A stretch of DNA of 64,000 nucleotides from MVYY01 sp012517575 (GCA_031629035.1 JAVLUG010000009.1:1-64000), one strand, 5' to 3'; shown: positions 26,000 through 36,120, counted from the stretch's first letter. Translations and numbers: made by a program. The notes: generated by a model not told the origin, from the sequence alone.

Positions 26000-28264
26000 T
26001 CAAAAGGGATATCCAATGGCAATGTGAAAAGCTACATCATTCCATTGTGGCGAAACTCTCCAGCGGTCACTGCGTTTCAGTACCGGATCATAAAGTTTTA
26101 CTCCCATATCCAGACGGGCAACTATGAAGGAAAAATCAAATCTTAGCCCGACTCCGTAAGCCACAGCAATCTGATTTATAAAAGAATTCCATTTGAAAAC
26201 TCCGCCCTGCTGTGTATCGTAATCCTTAATAGTCCATATATTGCCTGCATCCATAAAGACAGCGCTTTCGAGCAACCAAAACAATTTTCCGCGATATTCC
26301 ATATTCATGTCGAGTTTGATGTCGCCGGTTTGATTGAAATCTCTGCGTTGCGTATTGATTCTTTTGTAAATACCTGGCCCTAATGTACTTTCACTCCAAC
26401 CTCTTACACTGTTGGCACCACCACTGAAAAAGCGTTTTTCGTATGGAACTGCATCCGCATTTCCGTAAGGAATGGCTACTCCCAATCCAGCATGATAAAC
26501 AAAACGATTGTTTTCATCAAAAATTTGATGATAAGTCAGATTATATTCTGTTTTGAAATACTGCGCATACGCAATGTTGAACAGTCGATAAGTTCCATCT
26601 TCTGCCGGATGGCTTCCCAACAAATGATCCAGACCGTAAAGAATATTTCCTGCCGTTTCGATGCTGTAACGCATGGTATGATAATTCCGCAAGGGTTGGT
26701 TGGGGTTAAAAGTGGTGGCAGAGCCGGAATATCCCATCCGCATGATAAAGTGGTTTTCGTAATTGTAGGAATTAAAAATACCGGTTGAAAGAAAACTATC
26801 GCGAAAAGCCTGAAAAATTTCGGGAAAATATACATAATTGACTTCAAACAAATCGAAAATGTGGGTATATTGTCTTCTGTTGAGAAGATATTTCATGCCG
26901 GTTCCCAAATTACTTGTGCGAAATTCGCCGGGGCGGAACTGATAATAGTACGAACCGGAAAACTCCGTGTTGGCTCGCAGACTTCTTTTGAAATCATAAG
27001 AAGCAAAAGGCAGTACTACGCGTGGAAATTGCAGCCCAATCTGTCCTCCCCATTCCTGCGCCCAGACATTTTCTTGAAGTTCATAAGCTCCGTGAGCCTG
27101 CAGAGATAACGTTTCAGCGCCTTTGAAAATATTCCTATTGACCAAATTCAAATTTGTTGCACCACCCCAGTATCCGTCGGTGTAAGTAGCTTCCACTTCG
27201 GCGGAAAGCGAAATCGCCTTTCCCGGAATAATACTGATATGGCAATCGAGCAATCCTGTGTCAACTTGTTCGAAGCCTATATTAACAAACTTTATGGCGC
27301 CCAGCGAATTCAGTCCCGAGTAAGTTTTTTCAATATTTGCATCGTTATACAAAGATTGTGGATCAATGTAAGTGTTCTGAACCAGCGCATCTATTTTGAT
27401 GATTTGCTTGCGCGGGGTAATCATGGCAAAATTCCGAAACCACACGGTATCCTTTTCCTGTGTTTGATCTGGTGTAGAGAATTCAGCGGGATTAATTTCA
27501 AAAAAAACATTTCGCACATAAAATTTTCTGAATATGATTTGAGAAAGGGAGTCATTCTTGTTGTTGAGATAATCTCTCAATTGCATGGATAAATCCACCT
27601 GATGTGTATTTTTTATGCTATCGGCCGAATAAACCAGAAAATCTTTACTGAAGTTGTAATAGCCTGTTTGTCGGAAACGTGAAGTTATTCTTTCGCGTTC
27701 GGCATCGAGTATATCTACGTCAAAAAGCATTCCTTGCCTAATCAGCGAACGGGAAGTGTCGGCTGCAATTGCCTGTAATTCGGGATAGTTCAACTGTACA
27801 GAATAATTCCGGATACGGTAGGGTTGATGCGAAAAAATTTGGTATTCAACTTCAGCTTTTTTATCCTTAAGCGTTACTTTGTGCTCCACTTTTGCTCTCA
27901 AAAAGCCTTTATTTTGCATGTAAAGCTGAAGTTGCTGTGAGGATATTTCCGTCAGGGCAGGATTATAAATCACCGGTTCTTCGCCAATACGCATAAGCAT
28001 TTTATTGATCCATTTGGAAGTATCTCTTCCGGCAAGGCTGTAAATTCCAAGCGAGGTTCTGAAAAGCCCAAAAACCGAAGCATTGGGCGTTTGACGCAAA
28101 TATTCTTTTAATTCGATTTTTTTGACATCCCGCGTATCGATATTAATGTTGACTTTGTCCAACAAATATTCTCCTTCCGGTACAAACTTTGTTGTGTTAC
28201 AACCCATTAGCAGTAAAACTACTACCATCAGTTCAATCAACAGCCTTATTCTTTTGTTTCGCAT
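26000..28264 (-). CDS. tamL: TamA-like outer membrane lipoprotein (TamL), BamA superfamily
   Basis: 754 residues from ATG 28264. The lipoprotein signal ends in LLLMGCNT, so the N-terminus is lipidated, unlike TamA of Proteobacteria. POTRA-type repeats follow (about 30-330), then a 16-strand Omp85 barrel ending in the typical aromatic-terminal strand (HIAIGYPF). The lid-loop motif appears as SVRGWSESTLGPG. Members of this family in Bacteroidota are called TamL and work with the inner-membrane TamB in outer membrane biogenesis. No tamB is in the window. It is unlikely to be BamA itself, which is not lipidated. Confidence 0.88.
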   Translation of the reverse strand: MRNKRIRLLIELMVVVLLLMGCNTTKFVPEGEYLLDKVNINIDTRDVKKIELKEYLRQTPNASVFGLFRTSLGIYSLAGRDTSKWINKMLMRIGEEPVIYNPALTEISSQQLQLYMQNKGFLRAKVEHKVTLKDKKAEVEYQIFSHQPYRIRNYSVQLNYPELQAIAADTSRSLIRQGMLFDVDILDAERERITSRFRQTGYYNFSKDFLVYSADSIKNTHQVDLSMQLRDYLNNKNDSLSQIIFRKFYVRNVFFEINPAEFSTPDQTQEKDTVWFRNFAMITPRKQIIKIDALVQNTYIDPQSLYNDANIEKTYSGLNSLGAIKFVNIGFEQVDTGLLDCHISIIPGKAISLSAEVEATYTDGYWGGATNLNLVNRNIFKGAETLSLQAHGAYELQENVWAQEWGGQIGLQFPRVVLPFASYDFKRSLRANTEFSGSYYYQFRPGEFRTSNLGTGMKYLLNRRQYTHIFDLFEVNYVYFPEIFQAFRDSFLSTGIFNSYNYENHFIMRMGYSGSATTFNPNQPLRNYHTMRYSIETAGNILYGLDHLLGSHPAEDGTYRLFNIAYAQYFKTEYNLTYHQIFDENNRFVYHAGLGVAIPYGNADAVPYEKRFFSGGANSVRGWSESTLGPGIYKRINTQRRDFNQTGDIKLDMNMEYRGKLFWLLESAVFMDAGNIWTIKDYDTQQGGVFKWNSFINQIAVAYGVGLRFDFSFIVARLDMGVKLYDPVLKRSDRWRVSPQWNDVAFHIAIGYPF

Positions 28265-28429
28265 AGATGTTGCCTGCTTTCTTCTCACCAAATCAAATTA
28301 ATTTTTTACACCTATCAAAATCCGTGCATAAAATTACTTCCCCTGAAAAAATGCAATGGAATATCAGCAGAAATTTTATTGCAATAAACAGGATTTGAAA
28401 TAGTTATCAACTTTGAGAATTTTCTCGAC

Positions 28430-29512
28430 TTATTCCAGATAAAGATAATCATAATGAATTAAGGGTCTCTGATTTTTTTTTCCTATGAGTTCTCTTGCCT
28501 TTTTACTGTCGTAGCGAACTTTTCCGACTCCTATCGACTGTCCGCTTTCATCAACAATTCTAACAATATCGTCCTTTTCGAAATTTCCAATGATTTCTGT
28601 TACTCCCACAGGCAGTAAACTGACGGCTTTATCACCCAACAACGCTTTTGCTGCATTGGTGTTTATCCTGATTTCACCTTTTGCAAAATCCTCACTGTGA
28701 GCAATCCATTTCTTTACGCTCGAAACTTCACCCTTATATCCGATAAAATGCGTGCTGACAACATCGTCGGCAGCATCCATTAATCGAATCAGAATATTTT
28801 CCTTTCGACCATTTGCAATAAATACTTCAATGCCCTGATCGGCTATTTTTTGGGCTATGGAAACTTTGGTCTGCATTCCTCCCCGCCCAAAACTCGATTT
28901 GGTAGTCTGAATAAAATCGGAAATATCTTGTCCTCTCTTTATTTCCCGAATAACTTCAGCTTTCGGATCGGAAGGAGAACCCCGATAAATTCCATCCACA
29001 TTGCTGAGAATGAAAAGTGCTTCCATTCCCATCATGGAAGCTATCAAACCGGAAAGTTCATCGTTATCGGTAAACATTAATTCGGAAACAGAAACCGCAT
29101 CGTTCTCATTTACAATAGGTAATACCTTATTTTCGAGCATTACTCGCATACAGTTGCGTTGGTTCAGATAATTTCTTCGACTGTCGAAATTCTGTTTAGT
29201 GGTAAGCACTTGCCCGATAGTGATGTGATGTTTGGCAAAAAAATCCCAATACAAGCTGATGAGTTTTGCCTGACCCACAGTGGAATATAACTGACGCTGG
29301 TCAACAATGTCCATTTTCTTATTCAGTCCCAGAATACTTCGACCCGAAGCCACTGCACCAGAAGAAATGACTACAATTTCAATTCCTTGATGATACAGTT
29401 TAGCAATCTGATCTGTCAAATTCGACATGCTTTCTGTATCGAGTGTACCATCAGATTTGGTAAGCACATTGCTTCCAATTTTTATTGCTATTCTTTTAAA
29501 GCGAAATTCCAT
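28430..29512 (-). CDS. proB: Glutamate 5-kinase
   Basis: Phosphorylates glutamate in the first step of proline synthesis. 360 residues: an N-terminal amino-acid-kinase domain (IKIGSNVLTK, VISSGAVASG, VNENDAVS, TDNDELSGLIA, GRGGMQTKV) and a C-terminal PUA domain (GEIRINTNAAKALL to about 350). It follows the M28 gene by 3 nt, so they are co-transcribed. The expected partner proA is not in the window. Confidence 0.96.
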   Translation of the reverse strand: MEFRFKRIAIKIGSNVLTKSDGTLDTESMSNLTDQIAKLYHQGIEIVVISSGAVASGRSILGLNKKMDIVDQRQLYSTVGQAKLISLYWDFFAKHHITIGQVLTTKQNFDSRRNYLNQRNCMRVMLENKVLPIVNENDAVSVSELMFTDNDELSGLIASMMGMEALFILSNVDGIYRGSPSDPKAEVIREIKRGQDISDFIQTTKSSFGRGGMQTKVSIAQKIADQGIEVFIANGRKENILIRLMDAADDVVSTHFIGYKGEVSSVKKWIAHSEDFAKGEIRINTNAAKALLGDKAVSLLPVGVTEIIGNFEKDDIVRIVDESGQSIGVGKVRYDSKKARELIGKKNQRPLIHYDYLYLE

Positions 29513-29515
29513 AAG

Positions 29516-30490
29516 TTATTTTTCGTTGTAAATCACATTCATCAAGGTTGTTCCTACGGCGAAAAGCGTATTTCTATCGATATTACTCATGTCATCATGA
29601 ACAGTGTGCCAGTAACTTCCGAAACCTGTGTTCGTATTGGGATCAAAATGAATAATATCAATACTCGGTATTCCTGCCATTTGATTCACAAAAACATGAT
29701 CATCTGTAATCCCACCGCCTTTCTGATTGATAAAAAATTGACCAAAACCGAGATTTTGCGCTTGAGACCAGACTTTGTCCACAATGTGAGCTGCATAATA
29801 TTCTGAAAATTGTTCCCGATAAAAAGTTGCCTGTGGCGCCCCGACCATATCCAGTAAAATTCCGTAGCGAGCATGATAACCATCCTTGTGGGGATGCTTT
29901 GCCCAATATTGTGTTCCCAAGCACCAAGAATTATCTGAATCTGTGGTTTGTGTATCATTGGTTCCCCAGTCTTCAGCGTCAAAGAAAATAATATCAACTC
30001 CTACACTTGCCGGATGTTTGCCTAATTGTCGTGCTATTTCAAGTAAAACTCCTGTTCCGCTTGCTCCGTCATTTGCTCCCAAAACAGGTTTTTTTCGATT
30101 CTCTGGTTTTGGATCGTTGTCAGCCCACGGACGGGTATCCCAATGAGCAAAAAGTAAAATTCTTGTTTCCAATTCCGGATGAAAGGAAGCAATGATGTTG
30201 ACTGCATGAATCACTGTTCCATCAAAAGCTCTCAAGTCAGCCTCTTGAGTTGTAACTTGCGCGCCAAAACCTTTCAGCGTCGAAACAAAAAAATTGGCGC
30301 AGGCATCATGCGCTGGCGTATTTGGCACCCGTGCCCCAAAATCAACCTGATGTTGAACAAACGAAAATGCAGAATCTGCGTCAAACGAAGGTATATTTAT
30401 TACTTTTTCTTCATTGGTAGTTTTACGGGTTGCCGGATGGCAGGACACCAAAAAAAATGCCATCACTATGAATGCCAAAAAATTTTTCAC
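29516..30490 (-). CDS. M28 family lipoprotein, glutaminyl-peptide cyclotransferase-like
   Basis: 324 residues from GTG 30490; there is no in-frame ATG and this start gives a clean lipoprotein signal ending FFLVSC. The M28/glutaminyl cyclase fold is shown by the metal ligands and catalytic acids in AHWDTRPWAD, GANDGASGTGV, FFDAEDWG and the late HTVHDDMSNI. WCLGTQYW is typical of the cyclase-like subgroup. It would cyclise N-terminal Gln to pyroglutamate on exported proteins, which in Bacteroidota is coupled to signal peptidase I cleavage before Gln. An aminopeptidase activity cannot be excluded. Located upstream of proB in one operon. Confidence 0.85.
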   Translation of the reverse strand: MKNFLAFIVMAFFLVSCHPATRKTTNEEKVINIPSFDADSAFSFVQHQVDFGARVPNTPAHDACANFFVSTLKGFGAQVTTQEADLRAFDGTVIHAVNIIASFHPELETRILLFAHWDTRPWADNDPKPENRKKPVLGANDGASGTGVLLEIARQLGKHPASVGVDIIFFDAEDWGTNDTQTTDSDNSWCLGTQYWAKHPHKDGYHARYGILLDMVGAPQATFYREQFSEYYAAHIVDKVWSQAQNLGFGQFFINQKGGGITDDHVFVNQMAGIPSIDIIHFDPNTNTGFGSYWHTVHDDMSNIDRNTLFAVGTTLMNVIYNEK

Positions 30491-30679
30491 TGAATGCTGT
30501 TTTTTTGAAATCAAAATTTGCTGCTTTCCTTTTCAGTACCGGTTTACTTTCTGATTTATTGCAATAAGAATCAGCAAAGATAATGATTTGAAATGAATTT
30601 TTGGGCATGCTTTTTTCTAAAGTAATTCGGAAAATTTCAAAGAAAATTCATTTTATAAAAATCATTGAATGGTAGTTTT

Positions 30680-31387
30680 TTAGAAATTCCATTTTATTCC
30701 CAGTGTGGGGCAAATTTTCCATCCATAGACGGAAGAGAAATTGGCTGCTATTTCTATTTCCGAACCGGCAGAAAGATGCTGTGTAATGTTATACCAAAAT
30801 TGCGGTTCTGAAATAAAAACGTATCGGGTAGTCAAAGGCGTAGTAAGATTATTACCGGCAGCATCAGTGAAATTGAGGTTGTCTTCCCGCCAAAAGTCGG
30901 CAAAACCACAAACGGAAATTCTTTTGTTGTAAAAGCTTAAATCCCAAACGCCCGTAAGTTGGAAAGAGAGGGGATGTTTGCCAACAATATTTTTGTAAAG
31001 CACTTTAAAATTCAGAAAACGATCAAAATTATGGTTGTGCCAGCCATAGTCGAGTCCGGCCAAAAAAGCATGTTGGATGGGGAAAGCTGCTCCTTCCATA
31101 GCGAACAAACCGCCGTTGTACTCCACCTGAACGCTGAAAGGAGAAGTTTTGCCCAATGAAAAGCATCTTGCTAATTCCATATACGAAAGGCTTGCATTAT
31201 GGTCACGGTCCATGTTGAAATCGTAATCCACAAAAAAGAAAGTGTTTCCCCATTCATCAGGTTTGAACATTTCGAAGGTAGTGGTAACGTAATGTCGTCC
31301 CTGTCCGAAATCGTAATGCAGTTGAAAATTCTGAGCCATAGCTGCCAGCGGCAAAAAGGCGAAAAATACAGTCGTCTCCTTTCTCAT
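30680..31387 (-). CDS. DUF5020 family outer membrane protein
   Basis: 235 residues with a short signal peptide (FFAFLPLAAMAQ). The rest alternates in the manner of outer-membrane beta strands and ends in the aromatic residue expected of a barrel (GIKWNF). FQLHYDFGQGRHYVTTTFEMF and the GNTFFFVDYDF segment match the Bacteroidales DUF5020 family, which is distantly like nucleoside-specific Tsx channels. A role in small-molecule uptake is inference only. Confidence 0.75.
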   Translation of the reverse strand: MRKETTVFFAFLPLAAMAQNFQLHYDFGQGRHYVTTTFEMFKPDEWGNTFFFVDYDFNMDRDHNASLSYMELARCFSLGKTSPFSVQVEYNGGLFAMEGAAFPIQHAFLAGLDYGWHNHNFDRFLNFKVLYKNIVGKHPLSFQLTGVWDLSFYNKRISVCGFADFWREDNLNFTDAAGNNLTTPLTTRYVFISEPQFWYNITQHLSAGSEIEIAANFSSVYGWKICPTLGIKWNF

Positions 31388-31466
31388 TATTTTAGTAATC
31401 AGTTAGTTACATGAAATTAAGTTGCAAAAGTAACACAAAAAAACGGCATGTTCAAAATGTCTTCAC

Positions 31467-31506
31467 AAAAAAAGCCCGTCAGTTTTAAAAAAATCCGACG
31501 GGCTTT
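31467..31506 (-). terminator. htpG terminator
   Basis: AAAGCCCGTC (31471-31480) pairs with GACGGGCTTT (31497-31506), a perfect 10-bp stem. On the minus strand a run of seven T follows. Confidence 0.88.
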
Positions 31507-31532
31507 AAGAAGTAAAGCAGAAAGAAAAATTC

Positions 31533-33587
31533 TTACATTAAATCGATGCTGCGTTTGACGAAATTGGCAAGCGCTTCTCCTTTCAACATGTTGTTGGCCA
31601 GAAGCGCCAAATCGATCAACTGACGCACCGTTTGATAGCCACTGGCAAACGACGCAAGAATCGATTTTCTTTTTTCTTTCAGTTCATCAATCTTTTTTTC
31701 CAGCGATGTCAACTCATCTTTTTCTTCTGCTGGAATTTCTTCCTCTTTTTTGTTTTTATGATTTTCTTTCAACTGATGAAGTTTGTTGTTTAAATCCGAA
31801 AGCTCAGTTTCAATGGGAGCCAGTTCTTCGGCACAAGCTGTCTCTTCATCGTTCAGCAATTTTTCGATCAGCGGATGAGTAGTGTTCACCACTAGATTGT
31901 AACTATCGGGTATTTCGCCATAGAAATTCATCATTCCGCCCTGCATGGCTGACATTTCTTTCATTCGACGCATAAATTCGTTTTGAGTTATCAGAACCGG
32001 ATTTACATTGGGTCCCAACTGTTCGAAAGTAACAATAAAATTGGTTTTGTCCATTGCAGGAAGCTGAGAATTAAAAATTGTCGTCAACGCTTCGCGCTGT
32101 GCTTCGCTAAGCGAAACATTGGTGTTGTCTTCTTTCTGAATGAGTTTTTCAACCACATCACTGTCTACCCTTACAAAACGAGTTTTCTCCCATTTTTGCT
32201 CCAAATGGCTAATGAGATGAATATCCAGCTGACCATCCATAAGCAGAACATCATATCCTTTGTCTTTGGCGTGTTGTATGTAACTGTATTGTTCTTCGAG
32301 GTTGGTTGCATACAGATAAATCAAATCACCATTTTTATCTTTCTGATTTTCGCCAATCAAGGTTTTGTATTCTTCGTAAGTGAAGTATTTTCCATCCACA
32401 TTTTTGAACAAGGCAAATTTTTCGGCTCGTTCATAAAACTTTTCGTCTGTCAACATGCCATACTGAATAAACAGTTTCAGGTCGTCCCATTTCTGTTCGA
32501 ACTGATTTCTGTCATTTTTAAAGATTTCTTGCAGGCGGTCGGCGACTTTTTTGGTAATGTGGTTGGAGATTTTCCGCACATTCGAGTCGTTTTGTAAATA
32601 GCTTCTGGAAACATTGAGCGGAATATCAGGTGAATCGATAACGCCATGCAACAGCGTCAAATACTCGGGAACGATATTTTCAACATGATCGGTAACAAAA
32701 ACCTGATTGCAGTAAAGTTGAATTTTGTTTCGTTGAATGTCGATATTGTTTTTAATTTTTGGAAAATACAAAATCCCTGTTAAGTGGAAAGGATAGTCCA
32801 CATTCAAATGAATATAGAAAAGCGGATCTTCATTGTAGGGGAACAATTCGCGATAAAAATTCAGATAATCTTCTTCTGTTAGTTCACTCGGTTTGCGAAT
32901 CCATGCGGGCTGCGTGTTGTTGATAATTTCATCTTCTTCGGTTTCCACATATTTTCCGTCTTTCCATTCTTTCTTTTTACCAAAAGCAATTTCTACAGGA
33001 AGAAAACGACAATATTTCAAAAGCAGTTCACGAATTTTCGATTCTTCCAAAAATTCAAGATTATCGTCATCCACATGCAAAACGACATCCGTTCCTCTGT
33101 CCGACTTTATGGTATCTTCAAGCACATATTCGGGATCACCGTTGCACGACCAGTGTTGGGCAACAGCACCTTCCTTGTACGAGAGGGTGAATATTTCCAC
33201 TTTTTTAGAAACCATAAATGCCGAGTAGAAACCAAGCCCAAAATGACCAATAATGGATTGTGCGTCGTTCTTGTATTTTTCGAGAAACTCTTCTGCGCTC
33301 GAAAAAGCAATTTGATTGATAAACTGGTCAATTTCTTCAGCAGTCATCCCTATTCCACGATCACTGATAGTGATGGTTTTTTTCTTTTTGTCCACAGATA
33401 TGCGAATTTTCAAATCACCCAGTTCTCCTTTAAATTCTCCAACGGAGGCCAACGTTTTAAGTTTTTGGGTAGCATCTACTGCATTGGAAACCAATTCACG
33501 CAGAAAAATTTCATGATCGCTATACATGAATTTCTTAATCACGGGGAAAATATTTTCACTCGTAACCCCAATAGTCCCTTTTGTCAT
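31533..33587 (-). CDS. htpG: Chaperone HtpG (Hsp90)
   Basis: ATP-dependent cytosolic chaperone of 684 residues, somewhat longer than E. coli HtpG. The GHKL ATPase has LRELVSNAVDA, SDRGIGMT and IIGHFGLGFYSAF. The middle domain has NVSRSYLQ with the catalytic Arg region. A charged Lys/Glu-rich segment near residues 600-640 (KENHKNKKEEE) lies in the C-terminal domain and explains the extra length. Monocistronic with a strong terminator. A sigma-54-like sequence lies 100 bp upstream, at 33687-33702. Confidence 0.97.
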   Translation of the reverse strand: MTKGTIGVTSENIFPVIKKFMYSDHEIFLRELVSNAVDATQKLKTLASVGEFKGELGDLKIRISVDKKKKTITISDRGIGMTAEEIDQFINQIAFSSAEEFLEKYKNDAQSIIGHFGLGFYSAFMVSKKVEIFTLSYKEGAVAQHWSCNGDPEYVLEDTIKSDRGTDVVLHVDDDNLEFLEESKIRELLLKYCRFLPVEIAFGKKKEWKDGKYVETEEDEIINNTQPAWIRKPSELTEEDYLNFYRELFPYNEDPLFYIHLNVDYPFHLTGILYFPKIKNNIDIQRNKIQLYCNQVFVTDHVENIVPEYLTLLHGVIDSPDIPLNVSRSYLQNDSNVRKISNHITKKVADRLQEIFKNDRNQFEQKWDDLKLFIQYGMLTDEKFYERAEKFALFKNVDGKYFTYEEYKTLIGENQKDKNGDLIYLYATNLEEQYSYIQHAKDKGYDVLLMDGQLDIHLISHLEQKWEKTRFVRVDSDVVEKLIQKEDNTNVSLSEAQREALTTIFNSQLPAMDKTNFIVTFEQLGPNVNPVLITQNEFMRRMKEMSAMQGGMMNFYGEIPDSYNLVVNTTHPLIEKLLNDEETACAEELAPIETELSDLNNKLHQLKENHKNKKEEEIPAEEKDELTSLEKKIDELKEKRKSILASFASGYQTVRQLIDLALLANNMLKGEALANFVKRSIDLM

Positions 33588-33686
33588 GATTATTTTGGAT
33601 TTTATACGTTTTTAAATTCGTTTTTATTCGTTTTCAGCTTTGAAAGAGAAAAAATCAACAATTTCTCACCTTCACCGCCTTTTTTT

Positions 33687-33702
33687 TGCAAAAAAAATGC
33701 CA
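33687..33702 (-). promoter_or_regulatory. Possible sigma-54-type promoter upstream of htpG
   Basis: On the minus strand TGGCAT, five T, then TTGCA matches TGGCAC-N5-TTGCW with one mismatch and keeps the GG and GC pairs 10 bp apart. The T-rich context makes a chance match plausible. Confidence 0.3.
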
Positions 33703-33865
33703 TATCATTATTCTGTGACATATTGACAGCCAAATTGAAATAAGTGGTAATCTTTATTCCGAACGAGAAATTTTTTCAGTAATGATAGAAAAATTCCCTT
33801 TACAAAATCATAGATCTATTCAACAGTAAATTGTTGAGGATTAAAAAAATTTGCAAATATTGTTG

Positions 33866-33873
33866 TATCTTTG
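33866..33873 (+). promoter_or_regulatory. pnp promoter -7 element
   Basis: TATCTTTG matches TAnnTTTG; the start should fall about 30 nt before the pnp ATG. No good TTTG at the right -33 spacing. Confidence 0.5.
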
Positions 33874-33908
33874 TGTCCGTAAAATAAAAGTTTAAAAGAA
33901 AAAATTGT

Positions 33909-36050
33909 ATGACAGTAGTTACAAAAACCATCACAATGAGTGATGGACGAGAAATTATTATTGAGACCGGGAAATTGGCCAAGCAGGCTGATGGATCGGT
34001 AATGGTGCGCATGGGCGACACTATGTTGCTGGCAACCGTATGTTCAGCTCAGGATGCCATTGAAGGAACTGATTTTATGCCGTTATCGGTAGATTACAAA
34101 GAAAAATTTGCTGCTTTTGGACGTTTTCCGGGAGGTTTTTTACGCCGAGAGGGTCGTCCTTCCGATTATGAAATTCTTATTTCCAGGCTCGTAGACAGGG
34201 CTTTGCGTCCTCTTTTCCCCGATAATTTTCATGCCGAAACTTTCGTAAACATCATGCTTTGTTCTGCTGATGGTGAAAATATTCCCGATGCACTTGCCGG
34301 TCTGGCAGCATCTGCTGCACTTGCCGTTTCCGACATTCCTTTCAACGGACCCGTTTCAGAAGTTCGTGTTGCACGCATTAATGGAAATTTTGTGGTAAAT
34401 CCAACTTTCAGCCAGTTAGAAAATGCCGATATGGACATTATCGTGGCTGCTACTATGGAAAATATCATGATGGTTGAAGGCGAAATGAAGGAAGTGAGCG
34501 AAGACGATTTGCTTGATGCCATGAAAGTTGCTCACGAAGCTATAAAATTACACTGTAAAGCTCAGTTGGAATTAATGGAGACAGTCGGAAAAACAAAAAA
34601 ACGAGAATACTGCCATGAACAAAACGACGAAGAGCTGAAAAAAGATATTTGGGAAAAAACCTATGATAAAGTTTATGCCGAAGCAGCTTCAGGAAATGCC
34701 GACAAGCATTCGCGCAGTGAACATTTCGAAGCTATTTTGAACGAATATATTGCGTCATTGGACACTGCAACGGCCGAAGCAAAAAAACCGCTAATCGAAA
34801 GATATTATCATGCCATAGAAAAGGAAGCAATGCGTCGTGCCATCCTTGATGAAGGAAAGCGTTTGGATGGACGCAAAACTACAGAGATTCGCCCAATATG
34901 GTCGGAAGTTGATTATTTGCCGGGTACACATGGTTCTTCCATTTTTACGCGAGGAGAAACTCAGGCTTTGGCAACTGTAACACTGGGAACCAAAATGGAC
35001 GAAAAGTTGATAGATGAAGCTTTGATACAAGGAAAAGAACGTTTTCTGCTTCATTATAATTTTCCTCCTTTTGCCACCGGTGAAGCGAGGGCATCGCGGG
35101 GTATTGGTCGTCGAGAAATTGGACATGGCAACCTGGCCATGAGAGCTCTAAAAAATGTAATTCCGGATGATTATCCATATGTTATTCGCGTAGTTTCCGA
35201 TATTTTGGAATCTAACGGATCTTCCTCTATGGCGACAGTTTGTGCAGGTACGTTGGCTTTGATGGATGCAGGAGTGCAAATCAAAAAACCTGTTGCCGGC
35301 ATTGCTATGGGATTGATTTCTGAAAATCAGGGAAAAAACTATGCCGTTCTTTCGGATATTTTAGGAGATGAAGATCATTTGGGAGATATGGACTTTAAAG
35401 TTGCTGGAACAAAAGATGGTATTACTGCCACGCAAATGGATATTAAAGTTGATGGACTTTCATACGAAATTCTGGAAAAAGCATTGAGACAAGCTAAAGA
35501 AGGACGGTTGTTCATTTTGAACAAAATGCTGGAAACGCTATCTGAACCACGTGCCGACTTTAAACCTCATGTCCCGCGTATTGTGGTTATGTTTGTGCCG
35601 AAGGAAATGATTGGTGCAGTTATCGGTCCTGGCGGAAAAATTATTCAGAACATTCAACTGGAAACCGGAGCTACCATAACTATTGAAGAAATCGGTGATC
35701 AGGGACGCGTAGAAATTGCCGCCACCAGTAAGGAATCGATCGACGCCGCCATTAACAAAATAAAAGGAATAGTTGCTATTCCTGAGGTTGGTGAAACTTA
35801 TGTGGGGAAAGTTAAGTCCATTATGTCCTACGGCGCTTTTGTAGAATTTCTTCCAGGTAAAGAAGGTTTGTTGCATATTTCGGAAATTGAATGGAAACGT
35901 ACTGAAAGCATGGATCAAACCGGCATTAAGGAAGGCGATATGATAGAAGTGAAACTTCTTGATATTGATGAAAAAACCGGAAAATTCAAGTTGTCCCGCA
36001 AGGCTCTGCTTCCACGTCCACCAAAAGAAGAAAAAAGCAAAAATGAATAA
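33909..36050 (+). CDS. pnp: Polyribonucleotide nucleotidyltransferase (PNPase)
   Basis: Phosphorolytic 3'-5' exoribonuclease of the RNA decay machinery. 713 residues in the usual order: first RNase PH domain, helical linker, second RNase PH domain with the active region (ILESNGSSSMATVCAGTLALMDAGV), KH domain (GAVIGPGGKIIQNIQLETGA, ~560-615) and S1 domain (GETYVGKVKSIMSYGAFVEF, ~625-700). Short Lys/Glu tail. Monocistronic with a bidirectional terminator. Confidence 0.98.
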   Translation: MTVVTKTITMSDGREIIIETGKLAKQADGSVMVRMGDTMLLATVCSAQDAIEGTDFMPLSVDYKEKFAAFGRFPGGFLRREGRPSDYEILISRLVDRALRPLFPDNFHAETFVNIMLCSADGENIPDALAGLAASAALAVSDIPFNGPVSEVRVARINGNFVVNPTFSQLENADMDIIVAATMENIMMVEGEMKEVSEDDLLDAMKVAHEAIKLHCKAQLELMETVGKTKKREYCHEQNDEELKKDIWEKTYDKVYAEAASGNADKHSRSEHFEAILNEYIASLDTATAEAKKPLIERYYHAIEKEAMRRAILDEGKRLDGRKTTEIRPIWSEVDYLPGTHGSSIFTRGETQALATVTLGTKMDEKLIDEALIQGKERFLLHYNFPPFATGEARASRGIGRREIGHGNLAMRALKNVIPDDYPYVIRVVSDILESNGSSSMATVCAGTLALMDAGVQIKKPVAGIAMGLISENQGKNYAVLSDILGDEDHLGDMDFKVAGTKDGITATQMDIKVDGLSYEILEKALRQAKEGRLFILNKMLETLSEPRADFKPHVPRIVVMFVPKEMIGAVIGPGGKIIQNIQLETGATITIEEIGDQGRVEIAATSKESIDAAINKIKGIVAIPEVGETYVGKVKSIMSYGAFVEFLPGKEGLLHISEIEWKRTESMDQTGIKEGDMIEVKLLDIDEKTGKFKLSRKALLPRPPKEEKSKNE

Positions 36051-36061
36051 ATTTTAGAACA

Positions 36062-36107
36062 GTTCACAAAAAAAACCTCGTTTAAAGCGAGGTTTTTTTT
36101 TGTGAAC
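36062..36107. terminator. Bidirectional terminator between pnp and the Lrp-type gene
   Basis: GTTCACA, an A-run and ACCTCG pair with CGAGGT, a T-run and TGTGAAC: nearly 19 bp of stem around TTTAAAG. The A and T runs sit inside the stem, so it serves both convergent genes. Confidence 0.9.
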
Positions 36108-36120
36108 GTGAGCGATAAAA

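Larger units (their letters stand above)
33588..33908. other. Divergent intergenic region htpG/pnp
   Basis: 321 bp without a gene. It holds the pnp -7 element (33866-33873), a sigma-54-like sequence facing htpG (33687-33702), and otherwise A/T-rich DNA. No TAnnTTTG match was found for htpG. Confidence 0.6.
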
